Assembly (NCBI RefSeq): GCF_025972045.1
Contig: NZ_JAPDHX010000004.1
Location: 186,001-250,000 of the forward strand
Length of the DNA stretch: 64,000 bases
Direction of reading: 5' to 3'
From: Micropruina sonneratiae
GTDB lineage: Bacteria; Actinomycetota; Actinomycetes; Propionibacteriales; Propionibacteriaceae
Shown piece by piece: positions 18,711-27,083 of this stretch. Below the pieces are notes generated by a model. The model did no database searches. It was not told the origin of the DNA and worked only from the letters and a program-made list of their open reading frames with translations. How positions within the stretch are numbered: the stretch's first letter is position 1; each line of letters begins with the position of its first letter. Both the position numbers and the translations under genes were made by a program.

Positions 18711-19184
18711 GTGACGAGCGAGGCGCCGGGGGTCGCCGCGGCACGCGCCCTGGGCCTCGCGGTGACCGTGCACGAGCACGGTCCGGTGTCGTCGCTGGCC
18801 GAGGCCGCCGCCGCCCGCGGGATGCAGCCGCGCGACATCGTCAAGACGATGGTGGTGCGCCGCGGCCCGGACGACTTCCTGTTCGTGCTGCTGCCGGGGG
18901 ACGCCGCGATCTCCTGGCCCAAGCTGCGCTCCGTGCTCGGGGTGTCGCGACTGTCCATGCCGGACGCCGCGACCGCCCTGCGGGTCACCGGTTACGAACG
19001 CGGCACGATCACCCCGTTCGGCTCGAGCACCCGCTGGCCCGTCGTGGCCGATGCCTCGATCGGCGGACGCCTCATCTCGATGGGCAGCGGACGCCACGGC
19101 GTCGGCCTCGGTCTGGACGCCGACGCCATGCTCACCGCCCTGGACGCCACCGTCGCCGACATCAGCGATCACCCCAAGGGGTGA
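18711..19184 (+). CDS. YbaK/ProX-type aminoacyl-tRNA deacylase family protein
   Basis: 157 residues starting GTG at 18711, one base after the CBS stop. The fold of the YbaK/prolyl-tRNA-synthetase-associated domain is indicated by DIVKTMVVRRG with the conserved lysine, VLLPGDAAISWPKLR, GTITPFG and VVADASIGG..ISMGSGRHG(V)GL. Family members clear mischarged tRNA (Cys-tRNA-Pro, Ala-tRNA-Pro). Which tRNA is edited cannot be told from the sequence. Confidence 0.88.
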   Translation: MTSEAPGVAAARALGLAVTVHEHGPVSSLAEAAAARGMQPRDIVKTMVVRRGPDDFLFVLLPGDAAISWPKLRSVLGVSRLSMPDAATALRVTGYERGTITPFGSSTRWPVVADASIGGRLISMGSGRHGVGLGLDADAMLTALDATVADISDHPKG

Positions 19185-19258
19185 TGGGTGGCAGGCACGC
19201 GCCACCTAGCCTTACAAAGGAGACGGGCGCTACCCCGGCGTCCGAGAAGGAGGAAGCT

Positions 19259-19474
19259 ATGGGTATCGGCGACAAGATCCAGAACAAGGCCGAGGAGATT
19301 GGCGGCAAGGTCAAGGAGGCCGTGGGAGACGCCACCGACAACGAGCGACTCCAGGCCGAAGGTGCCGCCGACCAGGCGGGCGCCAAGGCGAAGCAGGCCG
19401 GCGAGTCCGTCAAGGACGGTGTGAAGGACGCCGGCGAGGACGCCAAGGCAGCCTGGAACAAGGCCACCAACTAA
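19259..19474 (+). CDS. CsbD-family stress protein
   Basis: 71 residues, ATG 19259 preceded by AAGGAGGAAG. Starts MGIGDKIQNKAEEIGGKVKEA, the N-terminal CsbD signature; the rest is a charged Ala/Lys/Glu/Asp helix-repeat with no hydrophobic segment. CsbD-type proteins are small, abundant, general-stress-induced and of unknown biochemical function. Followed 12 bases later by a strong hairpin terminator. Confidence 0.93.
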   Translation: MGIGDKIQNKAEEIGGKVKEAVGDATDNERLQAEGAADQAGAKAKQAGESVKDGVKDAGEDAKAAWNKATN

Positions 19475-19486
19475 CCAGTCTCACCC

Positions 19487-19515
19487 AACGGCGCCGTCGC
19501 ACAGACGGCGCCGTT
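19487..19515 (+). terminator. Rho-independent-type terminator after csbD
   Basis: Perfect 12-bp stem AACGGCGCCGTC / GACGGCGCCGTT with a 5-base loop, 12 bases after the csbD stop. The U-tract is short, as is usual in high-GC genomes. Confidence 0.85.
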
Positions 19516-19556
19516 GCCATGTCCAGGTCTCACCGCAGAGAGTTAGGGTGCTCAGC

Positions 19557-19838
19557 ATGGAACGTGCCGTGATCGTGGTGGACGGGTACGTGCAGGGCGT
19601 CGGCTTCCGCTGGTGGGCGACCTCGGTGGCTCGCGAGCTCCGGCTCACCGGCCGTGCCGAGAACCTGTCGGACGGACGGGTCCGGGTCGACGCGCAGGGC
19701 TCTACCGAGGCCCTCGGCAGCCTGATCAGGGCGATGACCGAGCAACCGACCCGCACCGGACGCCCGGGCCGGGTCACCGGCCACGAAATCGACTGGGTCG
19801 AGGTCGAGCCCGCCCGCAAGGGGTTCAGCGCCTACTGA
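19557..19838 (+). CDS. Acylphosphatase
   Basis: 93 residues from ATG 19557 (a GTG three codons upstream is possible). GYVQGVGFRWW carries the catalytic arginine, and NLSDGRVRVDAQG the conserved asparagine region; length and motif order are those of the common small acylphosphatase, which hydrolyses carboxyl-phosphate bonds such as acetyl phosphate. Follows the csbD terminator, so it has its own promoter. Confidence 0.93.
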   Translation: MERAVIVVDGYVQGVGFRWWATSVARELRLTGRAENLSDGRVRVDAQGSTEALGSLIRAMTEQPTRTGRPGRVTGHEIDWVEVEPARKGFSAY

Positions 19839-19948
19839 GCCGCACGGGTGGGCCGTCGACGGTGCAGCGCCAGTGGTACCGCTCGACGGCCGAGCGCGGA
19901 GACGGGCAACAGCCCGCGGCCCGTGGTGGCGCCGGTTAGGGTCGCTGC

Positions 19949-20491
19949 ATGAGTGCAGTCAGCAAGGTGCTGGTCACCGGCGGCGTCCGCTCGGGCAAGT
20001 CGCGCTACGCCGAGTCGCTGCTGGCGTCCGCCGACGCCGTGACCTACCTCACGCCGGGTTACCCGGCAGACCCGGTCGCCGACCCGGAATGGGCGGCCCG
20101 GGTGGGCGCGCACCAGGCCCGGCGTCCGGCCACCTGGACGACGGTGGAGACCGTCGGCCTGGCGGCCGGCATCAGCGCGGCGAACACCCCGGTGCTGATC
20201 GACTGCCTGGGCACCTGGCTGACCCGCAGCATCGACGGCTGGGGCTGGGAGGCACCGTTCGCCACCTGGCAACCCCGCTTCGAGCGTGCCCTCGACGACC
20301 TCGTCGACGCGTGGCGGGCACACCCGCACACCGTGGTGGCCGTCACGAACGAGGTCGGCTGGGGGCTGATCTCAGAGCACGCCTCGGGACGCCTGTTCGC
20401 CGACCTGCTGGGGCGGACCAACCAGCGGGTGGGGGCGGTCGCCGACGAGGTGGTGCTGCTGGTCGCCGGACGCCCGCTGCACCTCGGCTGA
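19949..20491 (+). CDS. cobU: CobU/CobP, adenosylcobinamide kinase / cobinamide-phosphate guanylyltransferase
   Basis: 180 residues. P-loop VTGGVRSGKSRYAE at the N terminus, LIDCLGTWLTR in the middle and VVAVTNEVGWGLISEH, the CobU signature, near 125. Catalyses activation of cobinamide to GDP-cobinamide in the nucleotide-loop assembly of vitamin B12. The next enzyme of the pathway, CobS, is encoded convergently just downstream, separated by an inverted-repeat element. Confidence 0.94.
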   Translation: MSAVSKVLVTGGVRSGKSRYAESLLASADAVTYLTPGYPADPVADPEWAARVGAHQARRPATWTTVETVGLAAGISAANTPVLIDCLGTWLTRSIDGWGWEAPFATWQPRFERALDDLVDAWRAHPHTVVAVTNEVGWGLISEHASGRLFADLLGRTNQRVGAVADEVVLLVAGRPLHLG

Positions 20492-20522
20492 CGCCGCCAG
20501 GCCCCACGCGTCCGGTAGCTCT

Positions 20523-20672
20523 GATCCTGAAAACGGTGCACTCGTTCGGCCCCAGCTGCCCACGCACCACCCGACAACCGCCAGGAAACACCCCTGCGAC
20601 AAGCGTTTTCATGGAAAGGCGCTGACCGCGCGCCGCGCTGGTCCGCACGACGAGCGCACCGTTTTCAGGATC
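20523..20672. repeat. Inverted-repeat-bounded 150-bp element between cobU and cobS
   Basis: 22-bp terminal inverted repeats (20523-20544 and 20651-20672, starting GATCCTGAAAACGGTGC), 21 of 22 positions matching, enclose 106 bases without a gene. It lies exactly in the gap between two convergent genes. Could be a long terminator stem, but the wide spacing fits a small non-autonomous palindromic element. No clear target-site duplication was seen. Confidence 0.6.
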
Positions 20673-20679
20673 GCGCCGC

Positions 20680-21450
20680 TCAGCCGGCGGCCAGCACCAC
20701 CAGCACCGCCGCCACAGCCAGCTCCACCGCAGCACCCAGCACGTCGCCGGTGATGCCGCCGAGGCGCCTCGTCGCCGCCCAGACCAGGTAGCCGGCGGCA
20801 GCAGCGCCGGCGAGGGCGGCCAGCAGGCCCTGCCACCAGGGCGATCCCTGCAGCACGCCGACCACGACGAGCACGGCGCCGATGCCCGCCCACAGCGCAG
20901 CGGCGGCGAGGGTGGGCACGCTCGAGGCGAACACCGCCCCCAGGCCGTCGCGGCGCGCGGCCGGCACGCCGTGCCGGGCCGCTATCGCCAGCGCGCCGCG
21001 GCTCGCGGCGAGCGCCGACGCCACGGCGAGCCATCCCCACGGCCGCTGCAGCAACTCCCCCGCGCTGGCGGCCTGCAGCCCCAGCACCACGATCAGGGTG
21101 ACGACGCCCATCGGACCGACGTCGCCGCGCTTCATGATCTCCAGGGCGCGCTCGGCCGGCCGTCCGGAACCCAACCCGTCGGCCGTGTCGGCCAGCCCGT
21201 CGAGGTGGATGGCGCGGGTCAGCCAGGCCGTCAGCCCGACCAGCAACAGGCCGACCACCGGGCCCGAAAGCGCCCACCCGGCCAGCCAGGTCACCGACCC
21301 CAGCACCACCGCCACCGGAGCGAACGCCAGGGGCGCCAGCAGCGCCGCCACCCGAGCCGTGCCGGCGTCCACCCGTTGCGGCGGCGGCACCGGGATCACC
21401 GTCAACGTGCCCACCACCAGCCGCCAGCCGTCGGTGAGTCGAGTGCGCAC
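20680..21450 (-). CDS. cobS: CobS, adenosylcobinamide-GDP ribazoletransferase
   Basis: 256 residues starting GTG at 21450 (VRTRLTDGWRL). Polytopic membrane protein with the CobS motif LTRAIHLDGLADTADGL (acidic cluster that binds metal/GDP-cobinamide), RALEIMKRGDVGPMGV and several Ala/Leu/Val-rich helices. Performs the last joining step of the B12 lower ligand. The frame is open upstream to 22308, but that part is antisense to the response-regulator gene. Confidence 0.94.
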   Translation of the reverse strand: MRTRLTDGWRLVVGTLTVIPVPPPQRVDAGTARVAALLAPLAFAPVAVVLGSVTWLAGWALSGPVVGLLLVGLTAWLTRAIHLDGLADTADGLGSGRPAERALEIMKRGDVGPMGVVTLIVVLGLQAASAGELLQRPWGWLAVASALAASRGALAIAARHGVPAARRDGLGAVFASSVPTLAAAALWAGIGAVLVVVGVLQGSPWWQGLLAALAGAAAAGYLVWAATRRLGGITGDVLGAAVELAVAAVLVVLAAG

Positions 21451-21552
21451 GTCCCCATCATTCCAGCCGCACACCGACCGGTACGCTGCTCTCACAGCCT
21501 TCCCACAGCAAACCCCCAGCCCAGACTCACAGGCGACTGACAGATTGACCAC

Positions 21553-22293
21553 ATGACGACCAGTACCCGCGGTGGCAATGATCCGCTGACCAGGCCCGAC
21601 GGCACCGCCATCCGCATCCTCACGGTGGACGACGAGTCCAGCCTGACCGAACTGTTGAGCATGGCGATGCGCTACGAAGGCTGGGAGGTGGCCACGGCGG
21701 GATCCGGCATCGACGCGGTGAAGGAGGCGCGCGAGATGCGCCCCGACGCGATCGTGCTGGACATGATGCTGCCCGACTTCGACGGCCTCGAGGTGATGCG
21801 CCGCATCCGCACCGAGCAGCCCGACGTCCCGGTCATTTTCTTGACCGCCAAGGACGCACTGGAGGACCGCATCGGCGGCCTCACCGCCGGCGGGGACGAC
21901 TACGTCACCAAACCGTTCTCGCTGGAGGAGCTGATCGCCCGGCTGCGCGGCCTGCTGCGACGCTCGGGCGCGACGACGGTGCGGCCCGGCTCGCAGCTGG
22001 TGGTCGGCGACCTGGTCCTCGACGAGGACTCCCACGAGGTGACCCGGGGCGGCGAAGAGATCCAGCTCACCGCGACAGAGTTCGAATTGCTGCGCTACCT
22101 GATGCGCAACCCGCGCCGGGTGCTGAGCAAGCCGCAGATCCTCGACCGGGTGTGGAACTACGACTTCGGCGGGCAGGCCAACGTCGTCGAGCTCTACATC
22201 AGCTACCTGCGCAAGAAGATCGACGCCAACCGGGCCCCGATGATCCACACGCTGCGGGGTTCGGGCTACGTGCTGAAGCCGGCGAGCGAATGA
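21553..22293 (+). CDS. OmpR-family response regulator (TrcR/PrrA-like)
   Basis: 246 residues. Receiver domain with DD at 26-27, phospho-acceptor D70 (IVLDMMLPDFDG), FLTAKD and YVTKPFS lysine; then a winged-helix output domain (TATEFELLRYLMRNPRRVLSK ... VELYISYLRKKID ... TLRGSGYVLK). Overlaps the histidine kinase start by four bases (ATGA), so the pair is translationally coupled. Sequence style is that of mycobacterial TrcR; the target genes are not known, but the downstream cell-wall hydrolase with CTCTCAG direct repeats is a candidate. Confidence 0.94.
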   Translation: MTTSTRGGNDPLTRPDGTAIRILTVDDESSLTELLSMAMRYEGWEVATAGSGIDAVKEAREMRPDAIVLDMMLPDFDGLEVMRRIRTEQPDVPVIFLTAKDALEDRIGGLTAGGDDYVTKPFSLEELIARLRGLLRRSGATTVRPGSQLVVGDLVLDEDSHEVTRGGEEIQLTATEFELLRYLMRNPRRVLSKPQILDRVWNYDFGGQANVVELYISYLRKKIDANRAPMIHTLRGSGYVLKPASE

Positions 22294-23828
22294 CCGCTGT
22301 CCCCTCACCCCCGACCGCGCCGAAGGCCTCCGCCGACCCCGCGACCCCCGCGGAGGGCCCGCAGCCGGACCCGGCCGTGCCCGCCGACCTGCGACCGCTC
22401 GCGAAGGGCACCCTCGGGCGCCGGCTGGTGCTGCGCGTGGCGGTGCTGGTGGCGCTGGTCGCGGTCGGCCTCAGCGCGGTGGTGGCACTGGCCGCCTACA
22501 ACATCCAGATCGCCCAGGTCGACACCCGGCTCGACCAGGCCGCGTTCCGGGCCACCCGTGACGGCCCCGGTACGGACGGCCCCGGTCCCGGCGGCCAGGA
22601 GATCGGCACGATCATCGCGGTGCAGACCTCCAGCGCGATCTACGCCCAGATCCTTGTCGACCGGACCACCAACGACCGCGTGCAGTACCTGACCCTGACC
22701 GACGCCGCGGCGCAGCAATTGGCGGCGCTCGAACTCGAGTCCGGCACCAAGTCGACGATCCAGATCGCCGACTACGGGGTCTACCGGGTGACCGTGAAGG
22801 AGGGCAGCAACTCGCGCGTCATCGTGGCCCTGCCGCTGAACCAGCTGGCCAGTGCGATGACCTCGCTGGTGCTGTTCGAGGCGCTGCTCGCCGGAGTGGT
22901 GATCGTGGTCGCGGTCTTCGCCACCCGCAGCGTGGTGGTCAGCAGCCTGGCCCCGCTGAACCGGCTCGCCGGCACCGCCACCACCGTGTCCAACCTGCCG
23001 CTGGAGAGCGGTGAGGTCGAGGGGATCGTGCGCGTTCCACTGAGCGACACCGACCCGGTCAGCGAGGTCGGACGCGTCGGGCTCGCCTTCAACCACATGC
23101 TCGACAACGTCGAGGGCGCCCTGGCCGCCCGGCACGCGTCCGAGGTGAAGCTGCGCCAGTTCGTCGCGGACGCCTCGCACGAGCTGCGCAACCCGCTGGC
23201 AGCGATCCGCGGCTATGCGGAACTGACCCGGCGCGAGCGCGCCGAGGTGTCGGAGCCGATGGCCCACGCGCTGACCCGGATCGAATCCGAATCCGACCGG
23301 ATGAGCAGGCTGGTCGAGGACCTGCTGCTGCTGGCCCGGCTCGATTCGGGCCCGGCGCTGGAGGTGAAGCGGACCGACCTGACCGAGATCGTGCTGAACG
23401 CCACCAGCGACGCCCGAGCCGCCGGCCCCGACCACAAGTGGTCGCTGGCGCTGCCGGACGAGCCGGTGTGGGCGATGGCCGACCGGTACCGGATGCACCA
23501 GGTGCTGGCCAACCTGCTCGCCAACGCACGCACCCACACGCCGCCGGGCACCGAGGTGCAGACCGCCGTGACCGTCGAGGACGGGATGGCCGTGCTCACC
23601 GTCACCGACAACGGTCCCGGCATCGCCGCCGACCTGCAGCCGGCGGTGTTCGAACGGTTCACCCGGGCCGACACCAGCCGGGTGCGCCGGCAGGGCGGCT
23701 CATCGACCGGACTCGGCCTGGCCATCGTGGCGGCGGTCGTGACGGCGCACTCCGGCACGGCCGGCGTGGAGTCCGTTCCGGGTCGGACGGTGTTCACCGT
23801 CCGCATCCCGGCCGCGCCCGGCGACTGA
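22290..23828 (+). CDS. Sensor histidine kinase (TrcS-like)
   Basis: 512 residues from ATG 22290, which overlaps the regulator stop. Pro/Ala-rich cytoplasmic start, membrane helix at about 47-69, extracytoplasmic sensor region of about 110 residues, second helix at about 190-210, HAMP linker, dimerisation domain with H297 (ASHELRNPLAAIRGY), and ATPase boxes N (LANLLANARTHTP), G1 (VTDNGPGI), F (FERFTR) and G2 (STGLGLAIV). All key residues are present. Autophosphorylates and passes phosphate to the adjacent regulator; the signal is unknown. Confidence 0.94.
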   Translation: MTAVPSPPTAPKASADPATPAEGPQPDPAVPADLRPLAKGTLGRRLVLRVAVLVALVAVGLSAVVALAAYNIQIAQVDTRLDQAAFRATRDGPGTDGPGPGGQEIGTIIAVQTSSAIYAQILVDRTTNDRVQYLTLTDAAAQQLAALELESGTKSTIQIADYGVYRVTVKEGSNSRVIVALPLNQLASAMTSLVLFEALLAGVVIVVAVFATRSVVVSSLAPLNRLAGTATTVSNLPLESGEVEGIVRVPLSDTDPVSEVGRVGLAFNHMLDNVEGALAARHASEVKLRQFVADASHELRNPLAAIRGYAELTRRERAEVSEPMAHALTRIESESDRMSRLVEDLLLLARLDSGPALEVKRTDLTEIVLNATSDARAAGPDHKWSLALPDEPVWAMADRYRMHQVLANLLANARTHTPPGTEVQTAVTVEDGMAVLTVTDNGPGIAADLQPAVFERFTRADTSRVRRQGGSSTGLGLAIVAAVVTAHSGTAGVESVPGRTVFTVRIPAAPGD

Positions 23829-23929
23829 ACTCCACCGTCAGGGGGTGAGGCGGCACTTGAGGGTTCCGCGGCGCTGAAACACCTTGTCAGAAGCAACTCG
23901 GTAGCACCGATGTCGACGTCTGGTTGAGA

Positions 23930-23957
23930 CTCTCAGTGGCTCACGGGCTTCTCTCAG
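23930..23957 (+). promoter_or_regulatory. Direct repeats CTCTCAG with two-turn spacing upstream of the glucosaminidase gene
   Basis: CTCTCAG occurs at 23930-23936 and 23951-23957, 21 bases apart, ending 16 bases before the ATG at 23974. Such spacing suits tandem binding of an OmpR-type regulator on one face of the helix. TTGAAT just after the second copy could be a -10 element of a leaderless message, as no ribosome site precedes the ATG. Confidence 0.4.
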
Positions 23958-23973
23958 GGTTTGAATCCAATCC

Positions 23974-25386
23974 ATGACCCACCCCACCCTTCGCCTTCGA
24001 GCCAGTCTCCTGGCGCTGGCCGTCAGCCTCACCGGGCTGGTCGGCGGCACGTCCGGCACCAGCGAGAGCGTGGCTGCCGTCAACTACGAGGCATTCATCG
24101 CCAAGGCGGCCAAGGCCGCGGCGGCGTCCAAGAAGACCTACGGGGTGCCGCGTGCGGTCACCATCGCTCAGGCGATCCTCGAGTCGTCCTGGGGCACCTC
24201 CGGACTCACCACCGGCTACCACAACTACTTCGGCATCAAGTGCGGGGCGATCGTCAGCCCCCACCAGCGCGGCTGTGTGGCACTGGCGTCCTACGAGTAC
24301 GTCAACGGCAAGAAGAAGAAGTACGTCAGCAGGTTCCGCACCTACAGCTCGATGAGCCGGTCGTTCCTCGACCACGGACGCCTGCTCAACTACGCCGACC
24401 GCTACAACAAGGCGTTCAAGTACACCAACAATCCCGACCAGTTCATTCGCGAGGTGCACAAGGCGGGCTACGCCACCGACCCGAACTACTCCACGCTGGT
24501 GATCAGCCTGATGAAGAAGTGGAACCTGTACCGGTTCGACGCGGTCAGCAAGCCCGCCGTCGATCCTAACCTGGCGGTCATCAGGTCGTGGGTCGGCGTG
24601 GCGCAGCGCAACCAATCGACGTGGGGCGTGCCCGCCTCGATCACCCTCGCGCAGGCGCTGTACCACTCGGCGTCCGGAAAGAGCACGCTGGCGACGAAGG
24701 CGAAGAACTACTTCTCGATGACCTGCGCCGGCGGCAAGGGCAGCACGGCGAAGGGCTGCCTGAAGCTCAACGGCACCAAGTACCGCACCTACGCCACCGT
24801 CAACGACTCGTTCACCGACCGCTCCCGGGTGCTGGCCACGACCAAGCGCTACGCCAAGGCGATGAAGCAGGCAAAGCTGCCCAAGCACTTCCTGATCGCC
24901 ATCAAGAAGGCCGGATGGTCGAGCAGCAGCAGCTACGTCGACAAGGTGTACGCCTACGTCACCAAGTACAACCTGAAGCAGTACGACCTGCTGATCCACA
25001 CCACGCTCAAGAAGGGCACCCGCAGCGCCAAGGTGCAGGCACTGCAGCAGTTGCTGAACCGGGCCGGCAGCAAGGTCGGCACCACCGGCTACTTCGGCAC
25101 CGACACCTTCGCCGCGGTCAAGAAGTTCCAGAAGAAGGCGGGGGTGAGCGTGTCCGGCCGGGCCGACCCGCTGACCCTGACCCGGATCACCCCGGACATC
25201 CGCAAGGGCTGGAGGGGACGCGCCGTGGCAGCCCTCAACGCGCTGCTGAAGTCACGCGGCTACAGCGTCAGCAGCAGCGGCTTCCAGTCCCGCACCGAGA
25301 AGTCGGTCAAGGCCCTGCAGAAGAAGTACAGGCTGCCGCAGACCGGCATCGTCTCGGTGCGCACCTGGGGCGTGCTGTTCGGCTGA
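23974..25386 (+). CDS. Secreted two-repeat glucosaminidase-type protein with peptidoglycan-binding domain
   Basis: 470 residues. Signal peptide 1 to about 35. First glucosaminidase (LytG/FlgJ-like, GH73 style) domain about 38-190 with catalytic-type glutamate E70 in AQAILESSWG and NYFGIKC. Second copy about 200-340 (AQALYHSASG, NYFSMTC) has histidine 231 where E70 aligns, so it is probably not catalytic. C-terminal peptidoglycan-binding-type repeats about 345-405 (QALQQLLNRAG) and 410-470 (AALNALLKSRGY, KALQKKYRLPQTG). Very lysine-rich. Predicted to cut glycan strands of the cell wall. Follows the two-component pair after 145 bases and may be under its control. Confidence 0.85.
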   Translation: MTHPTLRLRASLLALAVSLTGLVGGTSGTSESVAAVNYEAFIAKAAKAAAASKKTYGVPRAVTIAQAILESSWGTSGLTTGYHNYFGIKCGAIVSPHQRGCVALASYEYVNGKKKKYVSRFRTYSSMSRSFLDHGRLLNYADRYNKAFKYTNNPDQFIREVHKAGYATDPNYSTLVISLMKKWNLYRFDAVSKPAVDPNLAVIRSWVGVAQRNQSTWGVPASITLAQALYHSASGKSTLATKAKNYFSMTCAGGKGSTAKGCLKLNGTKYRTYATVNDSFTDRSRVLATTKRYAKAMKQAKLPKHFLIAIKKAGWSSSSSYVDKVYAYVTKYNLKQYDLLIHTTLKKGTRSAKVQALQQLLNRAGSKVGTTGYFGTDTFAAVKKFQKKAGVSVSGRADPLTLTRITPDIRKGWRGRAVAALNALLKSRGYSVSSSGFQSRTEKSVKALQKKYRLPQTGIVSVRTWGVLFG

Positions 25387-26241
25387 TCAGCCCAGCGGGT
25401 GTTCCTGCAGCCACCGCGCCACGGCGTCCGGGACCCCCGAGGTGGCGGCCTGCCGGCGGATCGACACGATCGCGGCGTTGTCCATCTGCGCGTGCAGCTG
25501 CTGGACCACCTCGAGCACCGTGTCGTCCTCGGACAACTCCAGGCGCAGCAGGGCCACCTGCGGGTCGGCCGACACCATCGTTCTGGAGTCCGTGACGGGG
25601 TGGACGGCCGCATCGCCGGCCTGCGGATCGGTGCCGTCGAAGACGCCGACGGCACCGTCGGTGACCTGCGCGAGCCGCGCTTCCGGGTCGTCGACCACTG
25701 TCACGGTGGGCGTGAACCCGTAGACGGCCTTCACCCCGGCCTCGCCGTCGCCGGCGGCACGCCACGCGGTGGGGGCGGCGAACCTGGTGCGGTTGGGCAT
25801 GCCGTCGAGCGACTGGTCGGGCTTGGCCGAGACGAACACCCAGGCGCGATCGACCTTCGAGGGCTGCAGGACCGCGACCTCACCGTCGAGCGCGGCGGCC
25901 AGGTCGGGGACGAGGTTCGCGGCGTCGCCGGTGTCGGCCTGCAGGCCCTCCGCGGCCGACCAGGCGTAGGCCGGCATCAGGTCGAGCTCACCGGCCATCA
26001 ATCGGCTGACCTGGGTGTTCGGGTCGGCGTCGACCGAGGTCACGGTGGCCACCCGGCCGCGGGCCGTCAGAGCCTGGCGGTACAGCTCGGCGATCACCGT
26101 GGTGGTCTGGTCGCCGGTGGTGCCGATCACGACGCTCGGCACGGTCGTGGCGGACGCCGACGTGGACGGCTGCGGCGCCGTCCGGCCGCAACCGGCCAAC
26201 GCCAGCAGCACGGTCAGCACCAGGACCAGGGCACGCCTCAT
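25387..26241 (-). CDS. OpuAC-type (glycine betaine/osmoprotectant) substrate-binding lipoprotein
   Basis: 284 residues. Lipoprotein signal with lipobox LAGC (cysteine 18) followed by a Ser/Thr-rich spacer. VVIGTTGDQTTTVIAELYRQAL and LMAGELDLMPAYAWSA match the QAT-family ABC-transporter binding domain for glycine betaine, choline or proline betaine. The acceptor-site aromatic pattern cannot be judged by eye. No permease or ATPase gene is beside it, so it is an orphan here. Converges on the glucosaminidase gene, stop next to stop. Confidence 0.78.
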   Translation of the reverse strand: MRRALVLVLTVLLALAGCGRTAPQPSTSASATTVPSVVIGTTGDQTTTVIAELYRQALTARGRVATVTSVDADPNTQVSRLMAGELDLMPAYAWSAAEGLQADTGDAANLVPDLAAALDGEVAVLQPSKVDRAWVFVSAKPDQSLDGMPNRTRFAAPTAWRAAGDGEAGVKAVYGFTPTVTVVDDPEARLAQVTDGAVGVFDGTDPQAGDAAVHPVTDSRTMVSADPQVALLRLELSEDDTVLEVVQQLHAQMDNAAIVSIRRQAATSGVPDAVARWLQEHPLG

Positions 26242-26319
26242 GGCCTCTACCGTGCCACCCGATGCCTGCCCGGCCGGGAAGCCTCACCGCGTGTCCCCAG
26301 GGCCGGCTCGTCACACGGC

Positions 26320-26397
26320 ATCCTGAAACTGCATGCATCGGTCGCACGCACAGTCGGCCACTGGCTCGGCGCACAACTGCCGGGCAGTTTTCAGTAT
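26320..26397. repeat. Imperfect inverted repeat (ATCCTGAAACTGC ... GCAGTTTTCAGTAT)
   Basis: Arms 26320-26332 and 26384-26397 pair with one mismatch and one bulge, enclosing about 50 bases, in the gap between two minus-strand genes. The arm ends (ATCCTGAAA) resemble those of the 20523-20672 element, hinting at a small dispersed family. Confidence 0.35.
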
Positions 26398-26430
26398 CGG
26401 ACGCCGAAAGGCCCGGCCACACGGCAGCGG

Positions 26431-26451
26431 AGCCGGCCTCTCGGGCCGGCT
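26431..26451 (-). terminator. Hairpin after the DUF4352-like lipoprotein gene
   Basis: 8-bp perfect stem AGCCGGCC / GGCCGGCT with a 5-base loop, five bases beyond the stop codon of the lipoprotein gene on its strand. No U-run; acts as terminator or 3'-end stabiliser by position. Confidence 0.5.
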
Positions 26452-26456
26452 AAACC

Positions 26457-27077
26457 TCAGCTGGCGTTGCCCACGAAAAGTGCGGTCTCCGCGCCGGGCT
26501 CGTAGGTGACGGTCACCGTGATGGGCGAACGAGCACTCTTCTTGACACTGAACACATATACGCCAGTTGCCTTGCGCCCAGCGTCAATAGTTCCCGCGAG
26601 CGGACGCGCTGGAGACCCCGCGTACGGTGTGCCGACCCTGCCCTTGGAGTCGGTGAGGTTCACCACGGCCGAGTCGATGCTAATGGCGGTGTCGGTGTAG
26701 TTGCTGACCCGAACGGTGATTCGCAGAGCGGGCCCACTGATCTCACCAGGGCCCATTCCCTTCATCTGCAGTCTGCGGATGGAGGTCAAGGCGACCTCAA
26801 CCCCAGCGGCACGATACGGGGACTTGAGCTTGATCGGACTCGAGGTTGTCTGTGGCTTCGCCTCAACTGTCTGATCGACCGATCCGGGTGTGGGCGTGTC
26901 CAATGGCGCGGACGCCGTCGGGCGACTCCCACCCCCGGACGGAGACGTTGTCGGGAAGGCCGTGCCGCTCACCGACGGAGTCATCGACGGTCCTTGAACG
27001 GGCTCAGGGGGCACAGTGCAACCCGCAGTCATGCCCATCAGTCCCAGGGCCAGCAGGCATCCGCGCAGGCTAGTCAT
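26457..27077 (-). CDS. DUF4352-like lipoprotein, partner of the beta-propeller giant (copy 1)
   Basis: 206 residues. Lipobox TAGC (cysteine 20), then about 60 residues of Pro/Ser/Thr linker, then an immunoglobulin-like domain of about 120 residues (GPALRITVRVSNYTDTAI, VVNLTDSKGRVGTPYAGSPA, AGRKATGVYVFSV) of the DUF4352 kind. Anchored to the outer face of the membrane. Begins six bases after the stop of the 27084..30629 gene, so the two are co-transcribed. A paralogue with the same domain, same order and even tighter spacing follows the giant gene at 51198, which makes a functional pairing likely. Confidence 0.75.
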   Translation of the reverse strand: MTSLRGCLLALGLMGMTAGCTVPPEPVQGPSMTPSVSGTAFPTTSPSGGGSRPTASAPLDTPTPGSVDQTVEAKPQTTSSPIKLKSPYRAAGVEVALTSIRRLQMKGMGPGEISGPALRITVRVSNYTDTAISIDSAVVNLTDSKGRVGTPYAGSPARPLAGTIDAGRKATGVYVFSVKKSARSPITVTVTYEPGAETALFVGNAS

Positions 27078-27083
27078 GCATCC

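Noticed and set aside
22305-23537. Minus-strand frame of 410 residues over the histidine kinase
   Set aside because: Antisense shadow; the plus-strand kinase has every expected box.
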